64,000 bases of DNA from Sphingomonadales bacterium (GTDB lineage Bacteria > Pseudomonadota > Alphaproteobacteria > Sphingomonadales > Sphingomonadaceae): positions 241,501 to 305,500 of the forward strand of contig JADJAC010000010.1 of assembly GCA_016704425.1 (NCBI GenBank), given 5' to 3'. Of this stretch, positions 40,659 to 50,409 are shown piece by piece. Under the pieces are notes generated by a model. It had not been told where the DNA came from. It worked only from the letters and a program-made list of their open reading frames with translations, and ran no database searches. How positions within the stretch are numbered: the first letter of the stretch is position 1; the number at the start of each line of letters is the position of its first letter. The position numbers and the translations under genes are program-made.

Positions 40659-43444
40659 TGCGCCGCGCCCCAGCTCTTGCCGGTCCCGATTTCAACACCA
40701 AGCGGCACGTCCAGCTTGACCAGCGGCTCGGCGGCATCTGCCATGACCCGCTCAATAACGAGGCTTGCTGAAGCGACGTCGCCCTCAGGCAATTCGAAAA
40801 CCAGTTCGTCATGAACCTGGAGAAGCATTTTCACATGAGGAAGGCCGGCATCTGCCAATGCGGGCAGCATACGGGCCATCGCACGTTTGATGATATCGGC
40901 GCTGGTGCCCTGAATGGGGGCGTTGATGGCCGCGCGTTCGGATCCCGCGCGTTCGGTCTGGTTGGCAGAAGTGATCCGAGTGAAATGGGTCTTTCGCCCG
41001 AAAAGGGTTTCGGTGTGCCCTGTTTCCCGCGCCTTTTGCAGGGTCTGGCTGATATATTGGTTGATGCCGGGAAACCGCTCGAAATAGCGGTCGATCATTG
41101 ACTGCGCCTCGTCGGAAGAAATGCCCAGACGACCGGCCAGCCCCCAGCGCGAAATCCCGTAGAGCAGAGAAAAGTTGATCGTTTTCGCTCGACCGCGTGT
41201 GTCGCGATTGACCTCACCGAACAATTCCATCGCTGTCAGCGCGTGAATATCTTCGCCCTTGGAGAACGCTTCCTTGAGTGCCGGAACATCCGCCATATGC
41301 GCGGCCAGTCGCAGCTCGATCTGGCTGTAGTCCGCTGATAGCAGGACATTGCCCGGTTCCGCCACGAACGCCTCCCGGATGCGCCGGCCGATTTCTGTGC
41401 GAATCGGAATGTTCTGCAGATTGGGATCATTCGACGAAAGCCGCCCGGTCTGCGCGCCCGTGATCGAGTAGCTGGTATGAACGCGCCCGGTCTTCGGATT
41501 GACCTGTTCCTGCAATGAATCGGTGTAGGTCGACTTGAGCTTCGAAAGCTGACGCCATTCGAGCACCTTGCCCGCGATTTCCACGCCCTCGGACGCCAAT
41601 TTTTCGAGAACAGTCACATCGGTCGAATAATCGCCCGACTTGCCCTTCCGGCCGCCCTTGAGACCCATCTTTCCGAAAAGGATCTCGCCCAGCTGCTTGG
41701 GGCTGCCGACCGTGAAGGGCTGCCCGGCAAGGGCGTGGATCTCTGCCTCGAACCCAGCAATGCCTTCGGCAAACTCCTTCGACATGCGCGCCAGTTCGTC
41801 GCGATCAACCTTGATACCCTCCTGCTCCATCCGGACCAGAACGGGAATGAGCGGACGATCGACCCGCTCATAGACGCGCGTCACTTTTTCAGCGGACAGG
41901 CGGGGCTTCAGCCAATGCCAGAAGCGGAGCGTGACATCCGCATCCTCGGCTGCGTAGCGCGTCGCATCCCTGAGCGGCACCTGGTTGAACGTCAGCTGGT
42001 TCTTGCCCGACCCGCAGACATCCTTGAAGGAAATGCATTGATGGCCAAAGTGCTGGAGCGCCAATTCATCCATTCCGTGATTGTGGCGACCAGCATCCAG
42101 GTCGAAGCTCATCACCATTGTGTCGTCGATCGGACCGACCGAAATTCCGTAGCGCGCCAGCACGTTCATATCATATTTAATATTGTGGCCAACCTTCAGG
42201 ACCGATGGATCTTCGAGCAGTGGCTTCAACTTTGCGATGGCAGTATCGAAAGGAACTTGCTGCGGGGTTTCGGACAAAAGGTCTGTCCCGCCATGCGCAA
42301 GGGGAATGTAGCAGGCTCTATTGGGCGCCGTCGCGAAATTCACGCCCACGAGCCCGGCCTGCATCGCGTCGAGCGCATCGGTTTCCGTGTCGACCGCAAT
42401 AACGCCTGCGCGCGTCGCCTCTTCAATCCAGACATCCAGTGCCTCGACCGTTTGCACACAGACATAGGCGTCAAGGTCAAACGACTGCGTTTCCGGCTCG
42501 GGCGATGGGGCCAACGGCGCAGTTTTTGCTTCGGAACGGAGCAGCTTCATTGTCTGGTGATCGGGCTTGCCGGGGCCATCACCGCCGAGCCGCTTCAAAA
42601 GCGAAGCAAAGCCGTGATGTTCGAGAAATGTACGCAACGGCGGCTCGGGGACTTCCTTCAAGAGAAAATCGTCGAGCGGCTCGGGAAGGTCCGCATCGCA
42701 TTTGAGTTCGACGAGCACGCGCGAGAGCCTCGCCTGTTCGGCAAACGCGACAAGATTGTCCCTCATTTTTGACGGCTTCATTTCGGGCGCTGCCGCAAGC
42801 ACCGCATCGACCGTTCCGAATTCCTGCACGAGCTTTGCTGCCGTCTTGGGTCCGATCCCCGGGACGCCTGGCACATTGTCCGCCGAATCGCCCATCAGGC
42901 CAAGGACTTCGCCAAGGCGTTCCGGACCTACACCGAACTTCTCAATCACTGCCTGTGGCCCGAGCCTTTCGCTCTTCATCGGATCAAGCATGTCCACACC
43001 CGGCTGGATCAGCTGCATCAGATCCTTGTCGGTGGACACGATCGTGACCTTCCAGCCTGCAGAAAGCGCTGCATGCGCATAGGAGGCGATCAGGTCATCG
43101 GCTTCCAATCCTTGCACCTCAATGCAGGGCAGGGAGAAGGCGCGCGTTGCATCCCGAATCATCGGAAATTGCGGCACCAGGTCTTCAGGCGCCGGAGGGC
43201 GGTGGGCCTTGTATTGCGGGTAAATGTCGTTGCGGAACGATTTGCCCGATGCATCGAGGACTACGGCCATGTGGGTCGGGCCGTCGGCCTTGTGCAGGGC
43301 GTCAGCCAGCTTCCACAGCATTGTCGTATAGCCATAGACTGCGCCAACCGGCTCATCATGGATATTCGTCAGCGGCGGGAGCCGGTGATAGGCGCGGAAG
43401 ATATAGCCCGAGCCGTCGATCAGGTAGAGGTGGTTCTGGGACAT
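40655..43444 (-). CDS. polA: DNA polymerase I
   Basis: 929 aa from ATG 43444; a GTG two codons earlier is also possible. 5'-nuclease domain: YLIDGSGYIFRAYHRLP, STDKDLMQLI, GPKTAAKLVQEFG. 3'-5' exonuclease residues are kept: AVDTETDALD (DxE), GHNIKYDMNVL, and YAAEDADVTL. Polymerase motif A LLSADYSQIELRLAAHM, O-helix RGRAKTINFSLLYGISRWGL, and motif C LLQVHDELVFEL. All three activities should be present. Confidence 0.97.
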   Translation of the reverse strand: MSQNHLYLIDGSGYIFRAYHRLPPLTNIHDEPVGAVYGYTTMLWKLADALHKADGPTHMAVVLDASGKSFRNDIYPQYKAHRPPAPEDLVPQFPMIRDATRAFSLPCIEVQGLEADDLIASYAHAALSAGWKVTIVSTDKDLMQLIQPGVDMLDPMKSERLGPQAVIEKFGVGPERLGEVLGLMGDSADNVPGVPGIGPKTAAKLVQEFGTVDAVLAAAPEMKPSKMRDNLVAFAEQARLSRVLVELKCDADLPEPLDDFLLKEVPEPPLRTFLEHHGFASLLKRLGGDGPGKPDHQTMKLLRSEAKTAPLAPSPEPETQSFDLDAYVCVQTVEALDVWIEEATRAGVIAVDTETDALDAMQAGLVGVNFATAPNRACYIPLAHGGTDLLSETPQQVPFDTAIAKLKPLLEDPSVLKVGHNIKYDMNVLARYGISVGPIDDTMVMSFDLDAGRHNHGMDELALQHFGHQCISFKDVCGSGKNQLTFNQVPLRDATRYAAEDADVTLRFWHWLKPRLSAEKVTRVYERVDRPLIPVLVRMEQEGIKVDRDELARMSKEFAEGIAGFEAEIHALAGQPFTVGSPKQLGEILFGKMGLKGGRKGKSGDYSTDVTVLEKLASEGVEIAGKVLEWRQLSKLKSTYTDSLQEQVNPKTGRVHTSYSITGAQTGRLSSNDPNLQNIPIRTEIGRRIREAFVAEPGNVLLSADYSQIELRLAAHMADVPALKEAFSKGEDIHALTAMELFGEVNRDTRGRAKTINFSLLYGISRWGLAGRLGISSDEAQSMIDRYFERFPGINQYISQTLQKARETGHTETLFGRKTHFTRITSANQTERAGSERAAINAPIQGTSADIIKRAMARMLPALADAGLPHVKMLLQVHDELVFELPEGDVASASLVIERVMADAAEPLVKLDVPLGVEIGTGKSWGAAH

Positions 43445-43485
43445 TGGCACAGGGTCTAGCGCGTTCGCCGCGCCGGGGCAAAAGC

Positions 43486-44577
43486 CTATTGCTGCTGATG
43501 ATAAGCGGCGACAGTCGCGCTGATGCCCTGCATCAGTTCGAAGCGCTTGGCGAGCGTAGTCCGCGTATCAGCAATCATCACCACGACAGCATAGCTGGTG
43601 CCATCAGGCGCGGTGAGCACGGCGACATCGTTGAAGCCAGCTTGTCGGCCCTTCAATTCCTGGCCCGTTCCCGTCTTGTGCGCAAAGCGCCAACCCGCCG
43701 GCACGCCGCCGTGCAGCCTTTGTCGCCCGGTTATCGACGTCGACATGAGGTTGAGCAGGTAGCGCGTGGAAGAAGGCGAAAGGATATCCCCCCGCTTCAG
43801 GCGGAGCAGTGCGCGGGCGATTGCAATCGGTGATGCTCCATCAGGGGGATCGGCGATATAGGCATCCATTGCCGCGGTTCGTGCGGCATCACTCAGCTTT
43901 GCGCGAGCGTTTCGAAACACCTGGTTGTCGATATATTCCGGACGCCAGTTCAGGCCAGCCGTCTTCGCCTGCAGATGTTTTTCGCCAGGCCCGAACCGGA
44001 TCGCCCCGAATCCCTTGGCAGCGATGAAGTTGCGGATCGCTTGCGGGCCGCCCACTTTGCGCATCAGAAAATCATTTGCTGTATTGTCGCTGCGGCGCAT
44101 CTGCCTGTCGAGCAGGTCTGCAATCGTCGTGGTATAGCTGCCTTGGCCTATCGCTGCCGCTATGGGCTGGTTGAAGACGGTCAGGTCTGCGCGGGTAAGC
44201 GTGACACGATCATCAAGGCTGAACTGGCCGCGATCGATTGCATCCATAACGGCCATGGCGACCCAGAGTTTCGAAACGCTCTGCTGCGGCATGAGTTCAT
44301 CGCCACGCTCATGAATAACCCAGGTCCCACCCATGCGCGCAATCGCAATGCCCGTGCGGCCATCAAAGCCTGCCCAGAGTGCGTGGATGGCGCGGCTCAG
44401 CGCAAGCGGTGCGGGTGGCTCTTCAGGTTCAGGTCGCGGCAGCTGGATGACCAGACGAGGAGCGGGCTTTGGCATTGCCACCGGCGGAGGCTGGCGGCTC
44501 GGCGTTTCCTGCGAGGAAACGCAAGCCGTCATGACCATTACCCCCGCGACTAACGCTATGCGAACCCGCCCGAACAT
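43486..44577 (-). CDS. beta-lactamase class A-related serine hydrolase (lipoprotein)
   Basis: 363 aa from ATG 44577. Lipobox-like VMVMTAC at Cys19, then a Pro-rich linker. Serine-hydrolase motifs: SVSK at Ser100, SDN in RRSDNTANDFLMRKVGGPQA, and KTG in HKTGTGQEL. The omega-loop Glu of class A enzymes (ExxLN) is not clear; EKHLQ is the nearest. It could be a weak beta-lactamase or a PBP-like peptidase. Convergent spacing to polA is 41 nt in the same direction. Confidence 0.82.
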   Translation of the reverse strand: MFGRVRIALVAGVMVMTACVSSQETPSRQPPPVAMPKPAPRLVIQLPRPEPEEPPAPLALSRAIHALWAGFDGRTGIAIARMGGTWVIHERGDELMPQQSVSKLWVAMAVMDAIDRGQFSLDDRVTLTRADLTVFNQPIAAAIGQGSYTTTIADLLDRQMRRSDNTANDFLMRKVGGPQAIRNFIAAKGFGAIRFGPGEKHLQAKTAGLNWRPEYIDNQVFRNARAKLSDAARTAAMDAYIADPPDGASPIAIARALLRLKRGDILSPSSTRYLLNLMSTSITGRQRLHGGVPAGWRFAHKTGTGQELKGRQAGFNDVAVLTAPDGTSYAVVVMIADTRTTLAKRFELMQGISATVAAYHQQQ

Positions 44578-44664
44578 TGCATCCTGCTCTAGCGAGCATT
44601 GCTCCAAGAAAAACCGCCCGCGCGACGAACGATTCCCAATGAGCGACCAACCGTTGGGATTTGC

Positions 44665-45924
44665 CTATGAGGCGAAGGTCTGGTTCGAAGGAGCGTCTCC
44701 CGATTTTGCCTTTGCCACGCCTTCAGCCGCACGAAGGACGCGAATGAGGTTGCGGCAGGCAATTTTTTCAAGGTCCTGCTGGCTGTATCCGCGCCGCGCG
44801 AGTTCGACAAAAAGAGCCGGGTAGGTCGACACATCGCCCAGCCCTTCGACAACGCTGTCCATCCCGTCAAAGTCCCCGCCAAGGCCGATATGATCTATGC
44901 CCGCGACTTCGCGTATATGGTCGATATGATCAGCTACCTGGGCAATGGTCGCGCGCGGCCTCGGGTGGGCTGCAATCCAATCGGCCAATGCGCCTGCCGC
45001 TCCGGCGGGATCGCCCTTGAAAAGGCTATTGGATCGCGCTTCCTCGGCTGCCTTGGCAGCTTCCCATTGGCGGACTTCCTCGCTCACGTAATCGGGAAGG
45101 AAGACCTGCATCACGATGCCGCCATTCGCCTTCAGCCGTGCGAGAACCGTATCAGGCACGTTGCGCGGATGCCCATCAATTGCACGGGCGCCGGAATGGC
45201 TGAAGATCAAAGGCGCAGAGGTGACATTGAGCACATCCATCATCGTCTTTTCCGAAACATGACTGATATCGACAAGCATGCCGAGCCGGTTCATTTCCTT
45301 GACGACTGCGACGCCGAATGGCGCAAGTCCGCCGCTCTTGGGCACGTCCGTCGCGCTGTCAGCCCAAGGTGTATTCTTCGAATGGGTGATCGTCATGTAG
45401 CGTGCGCCGGCCCGATACAGCTGGCGCAACACGCCAAGCGAAGAGCCGATCGAATGGCCGCCTTCAACGCCGATCAGAGAAGCAATCCTGTGCTGCCTGA
45501 ATGCCAATTCAATGTCATCGGCCCTCTTTGCCAGCATGAGGTCCTTCGGATAGGCCGCCATCAATCGTTCAACCACATCAATCTGCTCTGTAACTTCGCG
45601 CACAGCCTCCGATTCGCTCTGGCCTGTCGTCACCCAGACCGACCAGAACTGCCCGCCAACCATGCCCTTTTTGAGCCGGGCGAGATCAGTGTGCATCTTG
45701 CCGCCCTTTTGCGCGGCTGTCGGCGACATGTCGTGAAAGTCGAACTTGGAGAAATCATTGCCATAACGGGCGCGAAGCTGTTCGGGCACGTCATTGTGGC
45801 CGTCAATGATCGGGGATCTGGAAAGCGCAGCGCGTGCAGTCTCCTCGGGTGTGGCTGAAAGAACCGGGCTCGCGAGCCCCATGAGCGCAAGGCCCAACCC
45901 GATTCGCGCACTGAACTTCCGCAT
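44665..45924 (-). CDS. membrane dipeptidase (peptidase M19), secreted
   Basis: 419 aa. Signal peptide MRKFSARIGLGLALMGLASP to SATPEE. Zinc ligands and active residues: DGHNDVPEQLRARYG (HxD), IGVEGGHS (bridging Glu), VDISHVSEKTMMD (His), IFSHSGARAIDGHPRNV (His) and GGDFDG (Asp). Hydrolyses dipeptides, often D-containing or dehydropeptides. Divergent from coq4 with a dyad operator candidate between. Confidence 0.94.
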   Translation of the reverse strand: MRKFSARIGLGLALMGLASPVLSATPEETARAALSRSPIIDGHNDVPEQLRARYGNDFSKFDFHDMSPTAAQKGGKMHTDLARLKKGMVGGQFWSVWVTTGQSESEAVREVTEQIDVVERLMAAYPKDLMLAKRADDIELAFRQHRIASLIGVEGGHSIGSSLGVLRQLYRAGARYMTITHSKNTPWADSATDVPKSGGLAPFGVAVVKEMNRLGMLVDISHVSEKTMMDVLNVTSAPLIFSHSGARAIDGHPRNVPDTVLARLKANGGIVMQVFLPDYVSEEVRQWEAAKAAEEARSNSLFKGDPAGAAGALADWIAAHPRPRATIAQVADHIDHIREVAGIDHIGLGGDFDGMDSVVEGLGDVSTYPALFVELARRGYSQQDLEKIACRNLIRVLRAAEGVAKAKSGDAPSNQTFAS

Positions 45925-45996
45925 CTCTGTCTCCCGGTGATTAAGCTGGGCACGTTCTGGCAGCCCGGGCGGCGCGTTGGCAAGCGCCGGATTACT

Positions 45997-46014
45997 ATTG
46001 ACATCATTGTCAAT
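45997..46014. promoter_or_regulatory. perfect dyad ATTGACA-N4-TGTCAAT between dipeptidase and coq4
   Basis: 7-bp arms with TCAT between, 18 bp before the coq4 ATG and 73 bp before the dipeptidase start. Shape and size fit a TetR- or MarR-type operator. The TTGACA half could double as a -35 element but no -10 at 17 nt precedes the ATG. Confidence 0.5.
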
Positions 46015-46031
46015 ATAGATATGGGAGCACT

Positions 46032-46808
46032 ATGCAACCGACCATATTCCGCGATCCCGCGCGCCCCGAACCGCGCTTTCGCCCTTTCAAGGCGCTTGGG
46101 CACTTCCGCAAGCTTCTGAAGGACAAGGAAGATACGGAGCAGGTCTTTCACATTTTCGAATGCCTGCCGCGCAAGAGTTTCCTGCCTGAAGCAAAGGCCT
46201 TTATCGAAAGCCCGCACGGGCAGCGGTTGATGGCGAGCGAGCCTTTTCTGCCCACGATTCTGGACGACCATGAGACGTTGAAGCGGCTCCCAGCCGGGAC
46301 TGTCGGTCGTGCCTATGTCGATTTCATGGAGCGCGAAGGGCTTTCGGCCGCAGGACTCGTCGCTGAAGCCGAAAAAATGCGCGGCGACAAACCACGCTAC
46401 GATGACCAGGTCGAATGGTATGCCAATCGACTCCGCGACACGCACGACCTTCTGCACGTCCTGACCGGCTACGGCCGGGATGCCCTGGGCGAACAGTGCG
46501 TGCTCGGTTTCACCTACGGCCAGAACCGGAATCTCGGAAACCTGTTCATTTCCTACCTTGGCGGCCTCGAACTGCGCCGCAAGATCAAGGTCGGCGCACC
46601 CGTGCTCAAGGCCATCCGGGAGGGCCAACGCAATGGCACCGCCGCAGCAAATCTCGTTGATGAAAGCATCGTCGATCTGCTCGCCGAACCGATCGAGGAA
46701 GCGCGCAAACGGCTGAACATCGGCCAGCCGAGCCTCTACCGCGTGGCACACACAACCTATCGCTCGCGCGGGATCGATCCCTACAACTTCCTGGCGGCCG
46801 CCGCCTGA
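46032..46808 (+). CDS. COQ4 family ubiquinone biosynthesis protein
   Basis: 258 aa. The COQ4 metal motif is visible: RLRDTHDLLHVLTGYGRDAL, with HDxxH and the following Glu (GEQ). Recent work assigns COQ4 to oxidative decarboxylation in ubiquinone synthesis; bacterial homologues are found in alphaproteobacteria. Ends DPYNFLAAAA. Convergent with purL. Confidence 0.88.
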   Translation: MQPTIFRDPARPEPRFRPFKALGHFRKLLKDKEDTEQVFHIFECLPRKSFLPEAKAFIESPHGQRLMASEPFLPTILDDHETLKRLPAGTVGRAYVDFMEREGLSAAGLVAEAEKMRGDKPRYDDQVEWYANRLRDTHDLLHVLTGYGRDALGEQCVLGFTYGQNRNLGNLFISYLGGLELRRKIKVGAPVLKAIREGQRNGTAAANLVDESIVDLLAEPIEEARKRLNIGQPSLYRVAHTTYRSRGIDPYNFLAAAA

Positions 46809-46847
46809 TCGTGGTTCTCCCTTAGGCGCGGCCTTGTGGGGAGGGGG

Positions 46848-46866
46848 ACCGCCGCGCAGCGGCGGT
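46848..46866. repeat. hairpin ACCGCCGC-GCA-GCGGCGGT between coq4 and purL
   Basis: Perfect 8-bp stem in a G-rich context, between two convergent genes. May act as a terminator in either direction or be a dispersed palindrome; no T-tract. Confidence 0.5.
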
Positions 46867-46874
46867 GGAGGGGC

Positions 46875-49028
46875 CTACGCCATCAGCTTGGGGAAAAATC
46901 CTTCGTGCGCGGTACGGAGATCAGTAAGGGATTTGCCCGAAATCTGAGCTCCGCCCGTTTTGCCAATCGCCACAGCGTTTGGCACTATGGCGCCTGGCGC
47001 CGTGGTGATCAGGTAGCGCCCCTGATCTTCGCCAAAGGCCTGCGCTGTACTGAGGGGATCAAGTTCGGCCCCCATTGCCCCGGCAAGGCCCATTTCCGCG
47101 ACCGCAACAATCAAGCCGCCATCTGAAATGTCATGGACGGCCGTCGCAATACCGTCCGAGACAAGCTGGCGTACAAGACTGCCGGCAGCGCGTTCCTTTA
47201 CGAGATCCACGGACGGCGGCGAACCGGCTTCCAACCCGCGGACCTCGCGCAGCCAGATCGACTGGCCGAGTGTTGAGCCGTGCCCACCCAGTAACCAGAT
47301 CGTTTCACCTTCGGACTTGAACCCTATACCAACCGCCTTCGACCAGTCCTGCAACAGACCGATCCCGCCGATAGCGGGCGTCGGCAAGATCGCGCTACCG
47401 CCGCCAGTTGCCTTGGATTCATTGTAAAGCGAGACGTTGCCGCTGACGATCGGGAAATCGAATGCACGGCAGGCATCGGCCATTCCGTCGAGACAGCCGA
47501 CAATCTGCGACATGATTTCGGGGCGCTGCGGATTGGCAAAGTTCAGGCAGTTGGTAATTGCAAGCGGCGTCGCGCCAACTGCCGAAAGGTTGCGATAGCA
47601 TTCGGCGACAGCCTGCTTTCCGCCCTCATAGGGATCGGCATAGCAATAGCGCGGCGTGCAATCGGTCGACATTGCGAGCGCCTTGTGCGTCCCGTGTATG
47701 CGAACGACGGCCGCATCGCCTCCCGGAGGCTGAACCGTGTCGCCGCCCACCTTGTTGTCATACTGCTCCCAGATCCAGCGGCGGGAAGCGATGTCCGGGC
47801 TGGCCATCAGCTTCAGAAGGTCGGCACCGATATCGGTGCTTTCCGGCACATCGGTAAGCGGCTTGACCTTGGCCCAGGTCTTGTACTCATCCCGGCTGAC
47901 ATGGGGCCGATCATAGAGCGGCGCGTCATCGGCCAAGGGCGCGAGGGGAATGTCCGCCACGGTCTCGCCATTCCATTTCAGCACCATATGACCCGTCTCG
48001 GTCACCGTGCCGATCACGGCAAAGTCGAGTTCCCATTTGCGGAAGATGGCCTCGGCAAAATCTTCGCGACCCGGCTTCAGCACCATCAGCATGCGTTCCT
48101 GAGATTCGGAAAGCATCATTTCATAGGGGGTCATGCCCTCTTCCCGGCACGGCACCTTGTTCATGTCGAGTTCTATCCCGACACCGCCCTTTGAGGCCAT
48201 CTCGACGCTTGACGAAGTCAGCCCTGCCGCGCCCATATCCTGGATCGCGACGATGGCGTCCGACGCCATGAGTTCGAGGCAAGCCTCGATCAGCAGCTTC
48301 TCGGTGAAGGGATCACCGACTTGAACGGTGGGGCGCTTTTCTTCGCTGTCTTCCGAAAAATCCGCGCTCGCCATTGTTGCGCCGTGAATGCCGTCGCGCC
48401 CGGTCTTCGAGCCGACATAGACAATCGAATTGCCCGGCCCGCTTGCCGCGGAATAAAAGATCTTGTCGGTCTCGGCGATCCCGACCGTCATCGCGTTCAC
48501 AAGGATATTGCCATCATAGGCAGTGTGGAAATTGACCTCCCCGCCAACGGTCGGCACGCCCACGCAATTGCCATAGCCACCGATGCCACGCACCACGCCA
48601 GATATCAGGTGGCGCATCTTGGGATGGTCGGGTCGGCCAAAACGCAGTGCATTGAGGTTGGCAATCGGTCGCGCGCCCATTGTGAACACGTCGCGCAAGA
48701 TGCCGCCAACGCCCGTCGCAGCGCCCTGATAGGGTTCGATGTAAGAGGGGTGGTTGTGGCTTTCCATCTTGAAGATCGCCGCCTGCCCGTCGCCGATATC
48801 AACAACGCCGGCATTTTCGCCGGGCCCGCAAATGACCTGCGGGCCGGTGGTCGGCAGCTTTTTCAAGTGAATCCGCGAAGATTTGTATGAACAATGCTCA
48901 GACCACATGACCGAGAAGATACCAAGCTCGGTCAGGTTCGGCGTGCGACCCATCGCGTGAAGGACGCGCTCATACTCTTCCGGGGAAAGGCCGTGTTCGG
49001 CGACGATTTCGGGCGTGATTTCGGACAT
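46875..49028 (-). CDS. purL: phosphoribosylformylglycinamidine synthase subunit PurL
   Basis: 717 aa, the small (PurLQS-type) form. FSVMWSEHCSYKSSR with active-site residues, GPGENAGVVDIGDGQAAIFK, ESHNHPSYIEPYQGAATGVG, then a second half with TPAIGGIGLLQDW and SDGGLIVAVAEMG. Converts FGAR to FGAM with PurQ and PurS, which are not in this window. Confidence 0.97.
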   Translation of the reverse strand: MSEITPEIVAEHGLSPEEYERVLHAMGRTPNLTELGIFSVMWSEHCSYKSSRIHLKKLPTTGPQVICGPGENAGVVDIGDGQAAIFKMESHNHPSYIEPYQGAATGVGGILRDVFTMGARPIANLNALRFGRPDHPKMRHLISGVVRGIGGYGNCVGVPTVGGEVNFHTAYDGNILVNAMTVGIAETDKIFYSAASGPGNSIVYVGSKTGRDGIHGATMASADFSEDSEEKRPTVQVGDPFTEKLLIEACLELMASDAIVAIQDMGAAGLTSSSVEMASKGGVGIELDMNKVPCREEGMTPYEMMLSESQERMLMVLKPGREDFAEAIFRKWELDFAVIGTVTETGHMVLKWNGETVADIPLAPLADDAPLYDRPHVSRDEYKTWAKVKPLTDVPESTDIGADLLKLMASPDIASRRWIWEQYDNKVGGDTVQPPGGDAAVVRIHGTHKALAMSTDCTPRYCYADPYEGGKQAVAECYRNLSAVGATPLAITNCLNFANPQRPEIMSQIVGCLDGMADACRAFDFPIVSGNVSLYNESKATGGGSAILPTPAIGGIGLLQDWSKAVGIGFKSEGETIWLLGGHGSTLGQSIWLREVRGLEAGSPPSVDLVKERAAGSLVRQLVSDGIATAVHDISDGGLIVAVAEMGLAGAMGAELDPLSTAQAFGEDQGRYLITTAPGAIVPNAVAIGKTGGAQISGKSLTDLRTAHEGFFPKLMA

Positions 49029-49069
49029 GCGCGCGGCCTTAGCGGGCCGCGCCGCATCCGCCTAGCCCC

Positions 49070-49720
49070 CTATGCGACCTGAACGTCCGACCGATCCTTG
49101 GCGACCCACCAGGCAACCGCCGCCGCGATCAAATAGGCGACCAGCCCAAGAATGGACTGACTGGCGTCGAGTTCGGTTGGCTGAGGCGCAAACCAGTTGA
49201 ACGCTTGAAAAGCAAGCAGCACAGCCAGCAAGACGGCCAGTCGCCACTTCTGGGGTCGCTTTGCGCGCGCAAACAGCCAGGCACTTGCGAACAGCAAGCC
49301 GATTTCGAGCGGCATTTCGATTGCCGGACAATTCCACAGGCCGAGACCAAGCTTCGGCGGGCTCCCGGCAAGCGTAAGGTCGGGGGCGTGAACGAGAAGA
49401 TCGAGCACCCAGTGCGAAACGACAACGGTGCCAGCAATTGCCCCGGCCATCCTGCTGCGAAGCCAAAGCGCGACCGCGATGCCGAACACCAATGCAAGGC
49501 CCCCCGCACCCAGAAGGCTGTGAGTCAGGGGCATGTCGTACAGGTCCATATTGTTCATGACCGTAAAGCCCGGCGTGAGTCGCATATGTTCGGTGCCGGT
49601 CAGGACGAAGGTGAAAAATCCCAGATCCATAAGCTGGGCTGCGACGAACAGGGTGCCAAGACGCGGCGCTTTCGGGTGTGCTGCCGCAACCAGTGCTGCA
49701 CTGTAATGGCCAACGAACAT
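49070..49720 (-). CDS. multi-spanning membrane protein, function unknown
   Basis: 216 aa from ATG 49720 (GGAGGGAGG site). MFVGHYSAALVAAAHPKAPR then several hydrophobic helices (FVAAQLMDLGFFTFVLTG, LALVFGIAVALWL, AVLLAVLLAFQAFNWF). Conserved His and Asp in GHYSAAL, DMPLTHSLLG and VSHWVLDLLVHAPDLT recall membrane-bound putative metal-dependent hydrolases (YdjM/DUF4184-like). Role unknown. Confidence 0.75.
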   Translation of the reverse strand: MFVGHYSAALVAAAHPKAPRLGTLFVAAQLMDLGFFTFVLTGTEHMRLTPGFTVMNNMDLYDMPLTHSLLGAGGLALVFGIAVALWLRSRMAGAIAGTVVVSHWVLDLLVHAPDLTLAGSPPKLGLGLWNCPAIEMPLEIGLLFASAWLFARAKRPQKWRLAVLLAVLLAFQAFNWFAPQPTELDASQSILGLVAYLIAAAVAWWVAKDRSDVQVA

Positions 49721-49734
49721 GTCCTCCCTCCCCG

Positions 49735-50409
49735 TTAACCCCAGAAATGCTCCCGAAACCATTTGGTGACGATATATTTTGTGCCAGCAGTCACCGGACA
49801 GCCTTCGTGCAACGTCAATTCGTTGGGCGCACCCATTTCGTCCATATTGTTCCAGAGAACGAGCATGGCGGTGCGTGGTGAAACGCACAGGCCGGCATTG
49901 GGAAAATTTGTTTCGCCACCGCCTTCGGGCTCATTGAGGTAGATCATGGCCGTCCAGCTGCGCTGTCCGCCGCGCGGCTTTTCCTTTTGCCAATAGGCCT
50001 GGTTCGTATGGAAATAGTCATGATGCGGCTTGAACTGCTGCCCAATGGCATAGCGCTGCCCCTGGAGTGTTTCGCCACATCGCTTGTCCACCCCGATCAG
50101 GTTGCAAATACGCCCTTCGATAATCTGGACGAGCGGGTGATTCGGATCGAGATCGCCACTATAGCTCGTGCGAAAACCCTTGATCTCGGTATCCTGATAA
50201 AGAGTTGAAGGCCGGCTCGTCGCGTCGATCAGGGCAATCAGGTCCGTGCACTCGCGTTCGGTCATGAAGCCCTGGACAATATAAAGGTCCAGCAAGCCGG
50301 ACGAGACCACTTCAACCCGTTCATGCCGGATCAGCTTCTTGCGCACACTTTTGCTGATATGGGCCAGCCTGCCCGAGCCCAGCTTTGCCTTGGCCGTAGC
50401 TGCACTCAC
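49735..50409 (-). CDS. 2-oxoglutarate/Fe(II) dioxygenase (prolyl 4-hydroxylase-like)
   Basis: 224 aa from a GTG overlapping the amidohydrolase stop as GTGA. Iron ligands HHDYFH (HxD) and the distal His in LHEGCPV, with the 2OG-binding Lys in GTKYIVTKWF. Double-stranded beta-helix segments AMIYLNEPEGGGETNFPNAG and GLCVSPRTAMLVLWNN. Resembles bacterial P4H enzymes; the target is unknown. Confidence 0.9.
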   Translation of the reverse strand: MSAATAKAKLGSGRLAHISKSVRKKLIRHERVEVVSSGLLDLYIVQGFMTERECTDLIALIDATSRPSTLYQDTEIKGFRTSYSGDLDPNHPLVQIIEGRICNLIGVDKRCGETLQGQRYAIGQQFKPHHDYFHTNQAYWQKEKPRGGQRSWTAMIYLNEPEGGGETNFPNAGLCVSPRTAMLVLWNNMDEMGAPNELTLHEGCPVTAGTKYIVTKWFREHFWG

